The notes: generated by a model from the letters alone, not told the origin. A DNA stretch of 10,298 nt from an uncultured Bacteroidales bacterium (GCA_937926515.1 CALAZZ010000188.1:1-10298); one strand, 5' to 3'; shown: positions 1-6,871, numbered from the stretch's first letter. Translations and numbers: made by a program.

Positions 1-1000
1 ATATTGCTACCTGCTTGAGAGCGCATCAAAACAAGATTTATCACCTTGGCATCAAACAAGCAGTTTCACATTCAACCATAACTCGTGCTATTGAAAATCG
101 GGATTGGGGTATTTATGCTGATTTTGGCAAATGCCTTATCGATCTTGTCAGGCCATTATATGCTGATGACAATGACTTTGCTATCGATTTGGATAATACC
201 GTTTATGCTTTGGATTCAACTACAATCGACTTATGCATGAGTGTTTTTCCATGGGCAAAGTTTAGAAAGAAAAAGGCAGCTGTGAAAATGCACACTATGC
301 TTGATCTACGTAGCAATATACCAGTGTTTATCGATATTACAGACGGCAAAGTACATGATGTAAACACCCTTGACCTGATTGACTTCGTGCCCTATGCTAT
401 CTATGTGATGGACAAAGCTTACACAGATTTTGAACGGCTGTTTGAGATTGAAATGAGTAAAGCATTTTTCACCATTCGCGCAAAAGACAATCTCAAGTTT
501 AAACGTGTTTCTTCCATCAAGGTAGACAAAACATAAGGATTGAAATGTGATCAGATAATCAGGCTTACAGGAATAAAAACCTCTAAGCTATACCCCGGAA
601 AATTGCGAAGGGTTAAATACTGGGACGCTGATAATGAGTTGCTTCTTGTATTTCTTACCAATAATTTTCAAGCAGATGCTTTGACAATATGTATGCTTTA
701 TAAAATGAGTTGGCAGATCGAGTTGTTTTTCAAGTGGATTAAGCAACACTTACGGATTAAAGCTTTTTGGGGATATTCTCCCAATGCGGTTTAAACGCAA
801 ATTTGGTGGATCGCAATCTGCACTTATCTGATAATGGCCTTGGTAAAAAAGCAATTAAAAAGCAATCTCTCATTCTATGAAATCTTGCAAATTTTGGGTG
901 TATCCAAGTTTGATAAAACACCTTTAAATGAGCTACTTACAAAATTTTTAAAGAACAAAAAAAGGAACTATATAATCAACCGAATTTGTTCGATTTATAA
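1..1000 (+). pseudogene. IS4-family transposase, 3' part, decayed
   Basis: This reads as the catalytic and C-terminal part of an IS4-family DDE transposase of the type with a DUF4372 N-terminus; the N-terminus lies before the window, so the Met at 15 is not the start. Visible landmarks are the first catalytic Asp in ALDSTTID (about 204-227), the second in YVMDKAYTDFE (about 402-434) and the YREK region at 699-752 (YKMSWQIELFFKWIKQH). The frame is broken by TAA at 534-536 and TAA at 792-794; reading continues in the same frame after each with clear family sequence (GLKCDQIIRLTG; TQIWWIAICTYLIMALVKK). The conserved Arg of the YREK signature is Ser (AGT, 708-710). Near 941-963 the frame slips, and the family-like tail ELYNQPNLFDL then ends at TAA 998-1000. 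It is almost surely inactive. Family call is from remembered motifs, not a search. Confidence 0.88.
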
Positions 1001-1007
1001 TGCAACA
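1..1007 (+). mobile_element. Remnant of an IS4-family insertion sequence, left end outside window
   Basis: The element is represented by the broken transposase. No left end is in view and no terminal inverted repeat can be paired. The right end is not defined: only 7 bp separate the transposase stop from the stop of the convergent CNNM gene, so the end either was lost or lies inside the last codons of that gene. The right boundary given is therefore a minimum. Confidence 0.6.
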
Positions 1008-2072
1008 CTAATGATCAATTTTATTCAATTTATCAATCAGATTATATTTAGCTTGTCTTGTCATCCATCTTTCTCTTGCATATTGTCGCATATCCGTTAT
1101 TGTATCTTTTTCGTCAACAATGTCTAACCCTAGTAGGGTCTCAATTATATCCTCCATTGTTACAATTCCATCTATTCCTCCGTACTCGTCTACTATAAGT
1201 GCGATATGCTCTTTTTTTTCTAAGAGTATTTCCCACAAAGAGAACAATGTCATGGAATCTGGAAACACTAAAATTTTTCTTTTTATATCTTTTAGTGTCA
1301 GTTCATGTTTGTCTTCTGCCAAATTCTCAAATACTTCTTGCCTAAATACGTAACCGGTAATATTTTCTTCGTTTTCTGAGTATATGGGAATACGAGAAAA
1401 CTTCAGGTAATCTTTATTTTTTAAGAAGTTATGTAACGGGATATCTTCATCAGCTATAGCCAGTACAACTCTAGGAGTCATAATTTCGTTTGCCTTTACA
1501 TTTTTTAATCTTAATAAATTTTGGATGATTTTATTTTCTTCGTCAGTGAATACTCCTTCGTCTGCACCAATGCTTGCCATAGCTGCGATTTCCTCTCTGC
1601 TTGTAGTCTGTTCTTCACTGTTATTTGAAAATGTTCTGGTAATGATCGAAGACAGTATTACCAAAGGATAGGTCAAAATAATCATTACTTTAATTGTAAA
1701 ATAAGAAAGCTTTGCTAGACTTCTCCAATATCTTGCGCCAATTGTTTTAGGAATAATTTCGGTGATTACTAAAATTAAAAGTGTAAGAATCGCTGAAACA
1801 ATTCCAAAATATGCTTCTCCAAAAACCTTAACAGCTTGGGCACCAACCCCAGAAGCACCAACTGTATGAGCCACAGTATTTAAAGATAATATTGCGGATA
1901 ATGGTTTATCGATATAAAATTTCAGATCTATATAAGATTTAGCCCAATTATGTCCTTTCTTTTTCTTCACAGTCAGAAATGAGTGAGGAGTTGAAAGCAG
2001 AACTGATTCCATTATTGAGCAAATAAAGGATATTACTAAGGCAATTAATAAATATATAATTAAAGTTATCAT
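1008..2072 (-). CDS. CNNM/CBS-domain membrane protein (CorC/hemolysin superfamily)
   Basis: A 354-residue integral membrane protein of the family linked to divalent cation (Mg2+/Co2+) export or homeostasis; the transported ion here is not shown. The N-terminal CNNM (DUF21) domain spans about residues 1-150, with hydrophobic segments near 2-22, 58-80, 88-106 and 124-146 and the family motif TEIIPKTIG at 104-112. A CBS pair follows at about 195-320: IMTPRVVLAIADEDIP at 197-212, RIPIYSE at 227-233, and VDEYGGIDGIVTMEDIIE at 294-311. The CorC/HlyC C-terminal domain of longer relatives is absent, as in short family members. ATG at 2072 starts directly at the first membrane segment; no strong Shine-Dalgarno is seen, which is usual in Bacteroidota. 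The gene is AT-rich compared with those at 2500-10298. Its stop is 7 bp from the dead transposase, so the tail NLIDKLNKIDH may have been changed by the insertion. General hemolysin annotations of this family are not evidence of hemolysis. Confidence 0.9.
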   Translation of the reverse strand: MITLIIYLLIALVISFICSIMESVLLSTPHSFLTVKKKKGHNWAKSYIDLKFYIDKPLSAILSLNTVAHTVGASGVGAQAVKVFGEAYFGIVSAILTLLILVITEIIPKTIGARYWRSLAKLSYFTIKVMIILTYPLVILSSIITRTFSNNSEEQTTSREEIAAMASIGADEGVFTDEENKIIQNLLRLKNVKANEIMTPRVVLAIADEDIPLHNFLKNKDYLKFSRIPIYSENEENITGYVFRQEVFENLAEDKHELTLKDIKRKILVFPDSMTLFSLWEILLEKKEHIALIVDEYGGIDGIVTMEDIIETLLGLDIVDEKDTITDMRQYARERWMTRQAKYNLIDKLNKIDH

Positions 2073-2103
2073 TGTTATCTTTCAAGTATTCACTTTATCA
2101 CTC

Positions 2104-2165
2104 TGTAGGCTTCCCATTTTTAGTACATTTCAAAAGTACACTTTTCCATTTTATGAGAGCCTACA
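2104..2165. repeat. 62-bp element with perfect 8-bp inverted ends (TG...CA)
   Basis: The ends TGTAGGCT (2104-2111) and AGCCTACA (2158-2165) are perfect inverted repeats that begin with TG and end with CA. Inside are two similar CCATTTT blocks (near 2114 and 2146) and a direct repeat AGTACA (near 2122 and 2135). This arrangement recalls the TG...CA ends with internal repeats found at insertion-sequence termini, so it may be two fused IS ends or a tiny nonautonomous remnant. No target duplication is evident in the bases next to it. A plain operator or chance inverted repeat remains possible. Confidence 0.4.
2131..2138 (-). promoter_or_regulatory. Candidate Bacteroidota -7 element for the CNNM gene
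   Basis: The minus strand reads TACTTTTG, an exact match to the Bacteroidota -7 consensus TAnnTTTG, 58 bp before the ATG at 2072. No TTG is found at the usual -33 spacing, so support rests on one half of the promoter. It lies inside the 62-bp inverted-repeat element. Confidence 0.4.
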
Positions 2166-2495
2166 TATGTCTACAAAATAGAGGATTTTATGCGCAATGC
2201 TTGAATCCTTATCAATACATAAGTGTAACTTGAAAAGGGAGCTTCCCTAATTATGGCTTTGCACCAATCTGCAGATGCCTGTATAAATAAATTACCACTG
2301 CATGCATCATGCTTATAGTGGTGATTCTTATTCACACTTAAAATTATCCCGTTCTCTCTGCATGACAATAATGATCTACAGTAATTCTGCCTATTCAGAC
2401 CCAAACGATTTATTAAGACGCTGGCTGCATCTCGTTTGTTCGGGAGGCGCCAGCAAGGCCTATCCAATAGTTCATAGTATGGACGTCTAGACTGT
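2166..2495. other. Intergenic region without a convincing gene
   Basis: About 330 bp between the CNNM gene and the end of the nitroreductase fusion. An open minus-strand frame covers 2171-2509, but its product (rich in Arg, Cys and Ser, no recognisable motif) overlaps the neighbour's 3' end and is unlike a real protein. Two imperfect hairpins are present: ACCACT/AGTGGT with an inner GCAT/ATGC stem at 2294-2322, and GCTGGC (2420-2425) with GCCAGC (2449-2454). Either could form in the 3' end of the redox-operon transcript; neither has a T-tract. Confidence 0.5.
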
Positions 2496-3794
2496 TTACT
2501 GTATATCATTCACCTTTTCATCCCAAAAAATATTTTCTGGATTCCATTTGTCTTTGGGCTGATCTTCGCCTGTAGGATAGCCAATTGGGATTACATTTAA
2601 AGGCAAATGTTTTTCTGGCAGGTTCAGGGATTCTATAACCACTTTTGTTCTGTCATCGTAGGGATAGACTGCTGTCCAGACAGCACCTAATCCGAGACTT
2701 TCTGCGGCAAGAAGCACATTTTGGGTGGCTGCTGAACAATCCTGAACCCAATAACCCTGATCTTTTAAATTGCCGGCCTTATCCATATCGCCGCACACCA
2801 CTATGGCCACTTGTGCCTGATGTAGCATCTTCGCATAAGGCAAGGCTTCGCCAAGTGCATCCAAGGTTTTACGATTCGTAACCACATAAAAGGCCCATGG
2901 CTGTCTGTTCACAGCTGTTGGAGCTGCCATGCCCGCGCGAAGCAATAGCTCAATATGTTTATTCGAAATGGCTTGTTCGGTAAAATGGCGTACGCTCTTA
3001 CGGCTGTGAATCACTTTTAGGATTTCATTTTCATATTTTTTCCGGTAGGCAGGAACAAATGGTTGTCCATCTATTTCGTGTAATGATTCACCCACTTCAG
3101 CAATGAAACTTCCTGTTTCATAATACTTTCCGCCGGCATAAATCAGCGGATTCAACAACTTCACATCTACCTTTCCATTGGCATCCAGTATGGCTTCATC
3201 TGCTTTTACATCGATCACTTTTCCGATAAACTGCCGATGAGAACCAAGTTCATGAAAAGCTGTAAGCTCGCACTCTATTACGATCGGGAATTCCTTCACA
3301 TAGGGCGCATTTACAAATTCCGCCCTTACAGGCGTAAGGCCTGTCTCTTTGAATTTGTCTACATCCCTACCGGAAAACCGGCCTGCATAATCCACATACC
3401 TGACCATGTCAGATGACGGAATATTAACTGTAAAAAAACCTGTTTCGGTTACATTGCCATAGGAGTAAGTGGCAGGGCGCATGGAAACGGCAATACTGAG
3501 CGGGTTGGAGTTACTGATACCAATCCAGGCAGCAGTCATGATGTTAGGTTTACCTGACTGATCATAGGTGCCAATCACCGCAGCGGGCTTAGGGTGCAAT
3601 TCTGCCCTAACACCTAACGACTGCTTTTTAAAAGGAACATAGGTTGAATCGGTAGCATAGCGTTGTGCATCAATGGATGCAGTTGATGTGTGTTTTTTAC
3701 GCATGGCGGATGGGTCATTTTTAGTTGCCAGAAGTATGGCCAGCACCAATACTGCTGTGGCAAGTACAACATTTAAATATTTACTTTTTTGCAT
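2496..3794 (-). CDS. Membrane-anchored flavin reductase-like / nitroreductase fusion protein
   Basis: A 432-residue two-domain flavoprotein. Residues 7-23 form one hydrophobic segment (signal anchor or signal peptide), followed by a short charged linker. Residues about 60-235 match the flavin reductase-like FMN-binding split barrel: ELHPKPAAVIGTYDQSGKPN at 65-84, TAAWIGISNSNPLSIAVS at 87-104, and GNVTETGFFTVNIPS at 113-127. Residues about 255-432 are a nitroreductase-family domain: SRKSVRHF (264-271, expected FMN phosphate contact), AAPTAVNRQPW (290-300), QDCSAATQNVLLAAESLGLG (351-370) and PIGYPTGE (403-410). ATG at 3794 is preferred over the in-frame TTG at 3815, because it puts the membrane segment at the N-terminus; it overlaps the upstream NosR-like gene by 14 bp, implying translational coupling. 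The two domains usually occur as separate cytoplasmic enzymes, so the fusion and the anchor are unusual. The substrate is unknown; a quinone, flavin, nitro compound or metal would each fit. Domain calls are strong; location is inferred. Confidence 0.88.
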   Translation of the reverse strand: MQKSKYLNVVLATAVLVLAILLATKNDPSAMRKKHTSTASIDAQRYATDSTYVPFKKQSLGVRAELHPKPAAVIGTYDQSGKPNIMTAAWIGISNSNPLSIAVSMRPATYSYGNVTETGFFTVNIPSSDMVRYVDYAGRFSGRDVDKFKETGLTPVRAEFVNAPYVKEFPIVIECELTAFHELGSHRQFIGKVIDVKADEAILDANGKVDVKLLNPLIYAGGKYYETGSFIAEVGESLHEIDGQPFVPAYRKKYENEILKVIHSRKSVRHFTEQAISNKHIELLLRAGMAAPTAVNRQPWAFYVVTNRKTLDALGEALPYAKMLHQAQVAIVVCGDMDKAGNLKDQGYWVQDCSAATQNVLLAAESLGLGAVWTAVYPYDDRTKVVIESLNLPEKHLPLNVIPIGYPTGEDQPKDKWNPENIFWDEKVNDIQ

Positions 3795-4959
3795 GTTCAA
3801 TATGCTTTGAATCAATAGCTTTTATTTTGTTGTAGGACAAGGTATCCATCAAACAACCAGTTGGGCAGACTGAGCACCATGGTTGCTTATAAAACAGTGA
3901 TAAAACTACAACCGACGAACCGAACAGGATAAGTCCAATGCCGATAATATGAAATGAGAAAAACATGAATGGCTCCAGATAGGCCAACTCTGGCCTAAAG
4001 CCTGTCAGCAAAGCACCTGCGATCAAGGTAAGATATAATTCCCTCAAGCTGATGCCCCTAAACCGGTTTGGTAGTGTTCTCTTTTTGAAAGGCGTGATTT
4101 TATTTGTCAATTCCTGCAATGCACCCATCGGACAAAGATAGTTACAATAAAATTTGTGTTTACCGACAACCGACAGGGTCAATGCGAGGAAAAACACAAG
4201 CATGCTTTGCCAGTTGGCTCTCCAAATAAATCCTTCCAACAACCATCCATGTAGTAAGCGGGCTGAAAGTACATTGTTGAGCATTAATCCCATGATAAGC
4301 AATACGAATAAAAGGTAAACATTCCTGAACCTGGCCCTTCCCTTTTTATATACCATCACGAGCGACAGCAACACCATCAGTAAAAACAGCAGGTCTTTAA
4401 TTAATGCCCAATGCTTTGTTTCACCAACAACAGACACATCTGCATCCAGCACATGTGAGGCGGTGTACCTTACGCCTGCTATAACGGCTCTGCTTGTGTG
4501 TGTTGCCCCCGAAACAACATCCATCTGCAATTGCATGGCATCCTCCAGGCTGACGCCTAGCCACCTGCCAATAAACTTATCGCTATAGATGGCTTCCACA
4601 TAGTCGCCTGTTTCATTGTTTGATAAAACAACAATCTTTGAAATAAGCAGGTTTTCATCCACACCAATTAGCAGTGGAACGATGCCGGCATAACCTAATT
4701 GTTGCGTGTAATTGGACGAGAGAAATACTGTGCCGGTTTTGTTTCTGTTAGCACCGTACACTTCATAAACACCGTACCTGTTTAGTGTAAAATCTGCTGC
4801 ACCTGGGTAAACTTTCTGCATATCTTCCAAACCCACATTGACTTCAACGGCATCTTTGCGAAACAGAAAATCCCTTCCTCCACTTATGGCTATGGCAGCC
4901 AATAGAACAAGTATGATATAGTATTTGTGGAGTGTTGCATGGATCTGTTTTTTGTGCAT
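3781..4959 (-). CDS. NosR/NapH-like membrane protein with FMN-binding domain and Fe-S cysteine motifs
   Basis: A 392-residue electron-transfer membrane protein. After a first membrane segment (about 12-27) comes an FMN-binding domain (about 38-180) with the flavinylation motif DVVSGATHTS at 147-156; by analogy with NqrC/RnfG, Thr153 would carry FMN attached by an ApbE-type transferase. Five more hydrophobic segments lie near 186-204, 212-230, 250-266, 307-322 and 331-357. Cysteine motifs CNYLCPMG (272-279) and CSVCPTGC (362-369) resemble the 4Fe-4S ligands of NosR/NapH. Lys/Arg-rich loops (205-212, 267-305) predict the cysteines inside and the FMN domain outside, the topology reported for NosR. 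ATG at 4959 is chosen over the in-frame TTG at 5082: the 41 extra residues show no domain and come from repeat-like DNA. It lacks the long NosR C-terminal ferredoxin region. It overlaps the nitroreductase fusion by 14 bp. It is not called nosR, as no nos genes are nearby. Confidence 0.87.
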   Translation of the reverse strand: MHKKQIHATLHKYYIILVLLAAIAISGGRDFLFRKDAVEVNVGLEDMQKVYPGAADFTLNRYGVYEVYGANRNKTGTVFLSSNYTQQLGYAGIVPLLIGVDENLLISKIVVLSNNETGDYVEAIYSDKFIGRWLGVSLEDAMQLQMDVVSGATHTSRAVIAGVRYTASHVLDADVSVVGETKHWALIKDLLFLLMVLLSLVMVYKKGRARFRNVYLLFVLLIMGLMLNNVLSARLLHGWLLEGFIWRANWQSMLVFFLALTLSVVGKHKFYCNYLCPMGALQELTNKITPFKKRTLPNRFRGISLRELYLTLIAGALLTGFRPELAYLEPFMFFSFHIIGIGLILFGSSVVVLSLFYKQPWCSVCPTGCLMDTLSYNKIKAIDSKHIEHAKK

Positions 4960-5122
4960 AGCCTGGAAGTAGTGTTGCAGTTCATTTTTTAAGAAGCTAG
5001 TCCAATCCGGTGAGTGAGTATGCGGGGATGCAATAAGTGCTAAAAAAAAAGTGTATCCAACATACTCCGGATGCTTTTTCAAGGTATTGAATCAGCTCCG
5101 TCCCGGACAATTAATTAGGTTG

Positions 5123-5130
5123 TAAAGATA
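5123..5130 (-). promoter_or_regulatory. Weak -7 candidate for the redox operon
   Basis: The minus strand reads TATCTTTA, one mismatch (last base) from TAnnTTTG. No TTG at a suitable -33 position is seen, and the site lies 164 bp before the preferred ATG at 4959. It is listed as the best candidate found upstream of the operon, and is weak. Confidence 0.2.
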
Positions 5131-5188
5131 GTGATTTTGCCCTCTTACTATTCATTTCACGTATGGATACAGCACATTCCAAATTTTC

Positions 5189-5251
5189 CTACTCCATATC
5201 ATCATTTTCATTTAGGAGAAAGAAAATGAATCTTTTTAGTTTCCACAACAT
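5189..5251 (-). CDS. Possible 20-residue small ORF, unrecognised
   Basis: ATG at 5251 is preceded by GGGAGGTGAA, a strong Shine-Dalgarno-like sequence that is unusual for Bacteroidota. The frame reads MLWKLKRFIFFLLNENDDME and stops at TAG (5189-5191): a basic start, a short hydrophobic stretch and an acidic end. Much of its sequence overlaps the 5202-5229 hairpin and the presumed repeat, so it may be an accidental frame. No function is proposed. Confidence 0.15.
   Translation of the reverse strand: MLWKLKRFIFFLLNENDDME
5202..5229. repeat. Inverted repeat, 8-bp perfect arms
   Basis: TCATTTTC (5202-5209) and GAAAATGA (5222-5229) are perfect inverted arms with a 12-base loop. It is one of three hairpins in the noncoding block at 5083-5388. 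The AT-rich arms make a weak stem. Confidence 0.4.
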
Positions 5252-5288
5252 TTCACCTCCCACACTTACGGGATGATTTTCTAATTCC

Positions 5289-5304
5289 TCCGCCAGCCGG
5301 CGGA
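5289..5304. repeat. GC-rich hairpin TCCGCC-AGCC-GGCGGA
   Basis: Six perfect G/C-rich pairs close a four-base loop. No T-tract follows on either strand, so it is not a typical intrinsic terminator. Compact CCGCC/GGCGG palindromes recur as dispersed repeats in Bacteroidota genomes (general knowledge; copy number in this genome not tested). In a minus-strand transcript it would lie downstream of the FISUMP gene. Confidence 0.55.
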
Positions 5305-5346
5305 AGTAAATGCAAACGCTTCTGCGCTTGGAGCACCTCCTGTTGC

Positions 5347-5366
5347 GTAACTTGGGTTTAAGTTAC
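5347..5366. repeat. Hairpin GTAACTT-GGGTTT-AAGTTAC
   Basis: Seven perfect pairs around a six-base loop. It lies 42 bp from the GC-rich hairpin and belongs to the same repeat-like block. It overlaps the 34-codon Met-less frame at 5284-5385. Confidence 0.5.
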
Positions 5367-5536
5367 TGCCAAAACCAATAAAACTTCAGTTTATTAAAGA
5401 ATGTCCGTTCAAATTTCATTAAAACTTACCAGAAACCTTCGATAAGTACATAACATCCTCCACACCAGGTAATACACGGTTATATGTTAGGAACCTCAAT
5501 CTCTGAAAAGTTTGGAGTTGGTTATAGTAAAGCAGC

Positions 5537-6871
5537 TTAATCCCGGAGGCACCGGATGCTGAAACCGCCTGTCTTATAGAGGGTGTTGCGGTGTATGTGG
5601 CCGTAAATGTGGTAAATGTACCGACCCCAAGCGTGCATAGAAGAGTTTTCGGAGGAAGACCACGGGTAACCGTTGACGCCAAGGTAGAGATAATTGCCAT
5701 CGGTGGAACGGAAACCACCCGGAAACATAGCAAAGCCGAACAAATCAAATCCGTGATGGTTGAGATTCGAGTTCCAGCGGGGGTGAACCGTAGTATTACA
5801 ATCACCACCTAGCGGTGAGTTTTCCTGTCGGCAGGATTTGAGGGCATTTCCTGCGCCGTTGGTTACATCGTTGTTAGGATATCCCTGTGCCACCACATAA
5901 TCAACCAATTGTGTCCATTCGGCATCAGAGGGCACATGCCAGCCTGTAGGGCAAATACCCTGCACGCCACTGGGATTGCTGTTGCTGCTGCCGTCTCCGT
6001 TCATTAAGGTAGACCAAAGATAGAGTCCTCCATACCAGCTGCAATAGTCAGTATTGTTGTCATAGCAATAGCGTGTGATGTTGTTTCCTGCAGCGTCTTT
6101 CTGGGTTTTCAGGTTTTCAGCCATCCAAATCTGCTCGCCAATGCTGACAACCCCATAATGATTGCCATCACCATCAATACAATCTATAAATTCAAAATCA
6201 ATATCCTGGCTTTTGATGGGAACAAGGGATTTTGTGTGGGCGTAATCACCTGAAATGGCTTTGAAAACCAGCCTTTCACCTTCGTTGTATTGCATGGCCA
6301 CCATATTGCTGGTACGCTTCAATTGGCGAGCTGCCTTTGAATCTTGTACAATGCCATCATACCGAATATCAGGCATTGAATTGAAGCTTGAAGCTGACAA
6401 CAGCCGCCGGCTGTATGTGTGTTTCGGACTCTTCACTTTTACGAGGTAAATTCCGGCTTTCAGGCCACTGATTGTAAAAGCATGCATGCCGGCAGTAAGT
6501 TGGATGGAGTTACTCATGGACAACCTGCCACTGATGTCATAAATTTCAATATTAACCTTACCGGGACCGGTTTGATGCAGCTCCAGACGGCACTCATGAT
6601 CTGCGGGATTTGGATATATAATCATGTTTTCATGAACTGAATTCAAATGGCCGACCCCAACATTATGCAACAAATGAAGTGTATCTGTGCCGCTTAAAAT
6701 TAATGTTTCCTGCTGGTCAATGTTTTTCACCTCGACACTTTCAACCGTATTGCTTTGTCCTGAGCCGGAAAAAGTAATAAGGTAGTCCTGGGAATTAATT
6801 CCTTGAAAGAAAAACATAAACATGAAGAGGAGAGATGCTGTTTTGTTTGGTTTGATTTTCATGGTGCTCAT
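5537..6871 (-). CDS. Secreted T9SS sorting domain / FISUMP domain protein
   Basis: A 444-residue exported protein. It begins with a signal peptide (basic MKIKPNK at 4-10, hydrophobic core about 11-23, cleavage probably near GINSQ at 24-28). Residues 29-68 form a short beta-rich lead (DYLITFSGSG ... SGTDTLHL) typical of this Bacteroidota group. A T9SS type A sorting-like domain covers about 82-157: IIYPNPADHECRLEL (84-98), IYDISGRL (110-117), GLKAGIYLVKVK (136-147). A linker to about 230 precedes the FISUMP domain at about 232-443: YGVVSIGEQIWMAENLK (239-255), GICPTGWHVPSDAEWTQLVD (305-324), GGFRSTDG (385-392), WSSSENSSMHAWGRYIY (404-420) and IRCLRD at the end. The sorting domain is internal, not C-terminal. 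The FISUMP domain has a C-type-lectin/FGE-like fold by family knowledge; ligand unknown. ATG at 6871 is used; a second ATG at 6862 would give the same mature protein. No neighbour explains its role. Confidence 0.88.
   Translation of the reverse strand: MSTMKIKPNKTASLLFMFMFFFQGINSQDYLITFSGSGQSNTVESVEVKNIDQQETLILSGTDTLHLLHNVGVGHLNSVHENMIIYPNPADHECRLELHQTGPGKVNIEIYDISGRLSMSNSIQLTAGMHAFTISGLKAGIYLVKVKSPKHTYSRRLLSASSFNSMPDIRYDGIVQDSKAARQLKRTSNMVAMQYNEGERLVFKAISGDYAHTKSLVPIKSQDIDFEFIDCIDGDGNHYGVVSIGEQIWMAENLKTQKDAAGNNITRYCYDNNTDYCSWYGGLYLWSTLMNGDGSSNSNPSGVQGICPTGWHVPSDAEWTQLVDYVVAQGYPNNDVTNGAGNALKSCRQENSPLGGDCNTTVHPRWNSNLNHHGFDLFGFAMFPGGFRSTDGNYLYLGVNGYPWSSSENSSMHAWGRYIYHIYGHIHRNTLYKTGGFSIRCLRD

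Larger units (their letters stand above)
4960..5536. other. Intergenic region with hairpins and repeat-like sequence
   Basis: This 577-bp stretch separates the T9SS/FISUMP gene from the redox operon. It holds three perfect hairpins (5202-5229, 5289-5304, 5347-5366), a stop-to-stop minus frame of 34 codons at 5284-5385 without a Met, and a 20-codon ATG frame at 5189-5251. The part at 5083-5388 looks like a dispersed repeat and not a gene. The part at 5389-5536 shows nothing further. The operon promoter should lie within it; only a weak candidate was seen. Confidence 0.55.

Noticed and set aside
834..1127. 97-residue plus-strand frame running past 1000
   Set aside because: Its first part is the transposase C-terminus; after the frameshift it reads the antisense of the CNNM gene, so the tail is not real protein.
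2171..2509. 112-residue minus-strand open frame
   Set aside because: It overlaps the 3' end of the nitroreductase fusion, has no recognisable motif and an odd Arg/Cys/Ser-rich make-up, so it is treated as noncoding.
3795..3815. 7-residue TTG-started extension of the nitroreductase fusion
   Set aside because: The ATG at 3794 places the hydrophobic segment at the N-terminus and keeps only a short overlap with the upstream gene.
3781..4959. Calling the membrane protein nosR or a denitrification gene
   Set aside because: The domains resemble NosR, but the C-terminal ferredoxin region and all nos neighbours are absent; the partner is a nitroreductase fusion.
4960..5082. 41-residue TTG-started extension of the NosR-like protein
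   Set aside because: It adds no domain, starts at TTG and includes repeat-like DNA; ATG at 4959 gives a normal start just before the first membrane segment.
5419..5808. 129-residue minus-strand frame overlapping the 3' end of the FISUMP gene
   Set aside because: It lies out of frame in well-supported coding sequence and has low-complexity Thr/Val-rich content; it is a shadow frame.
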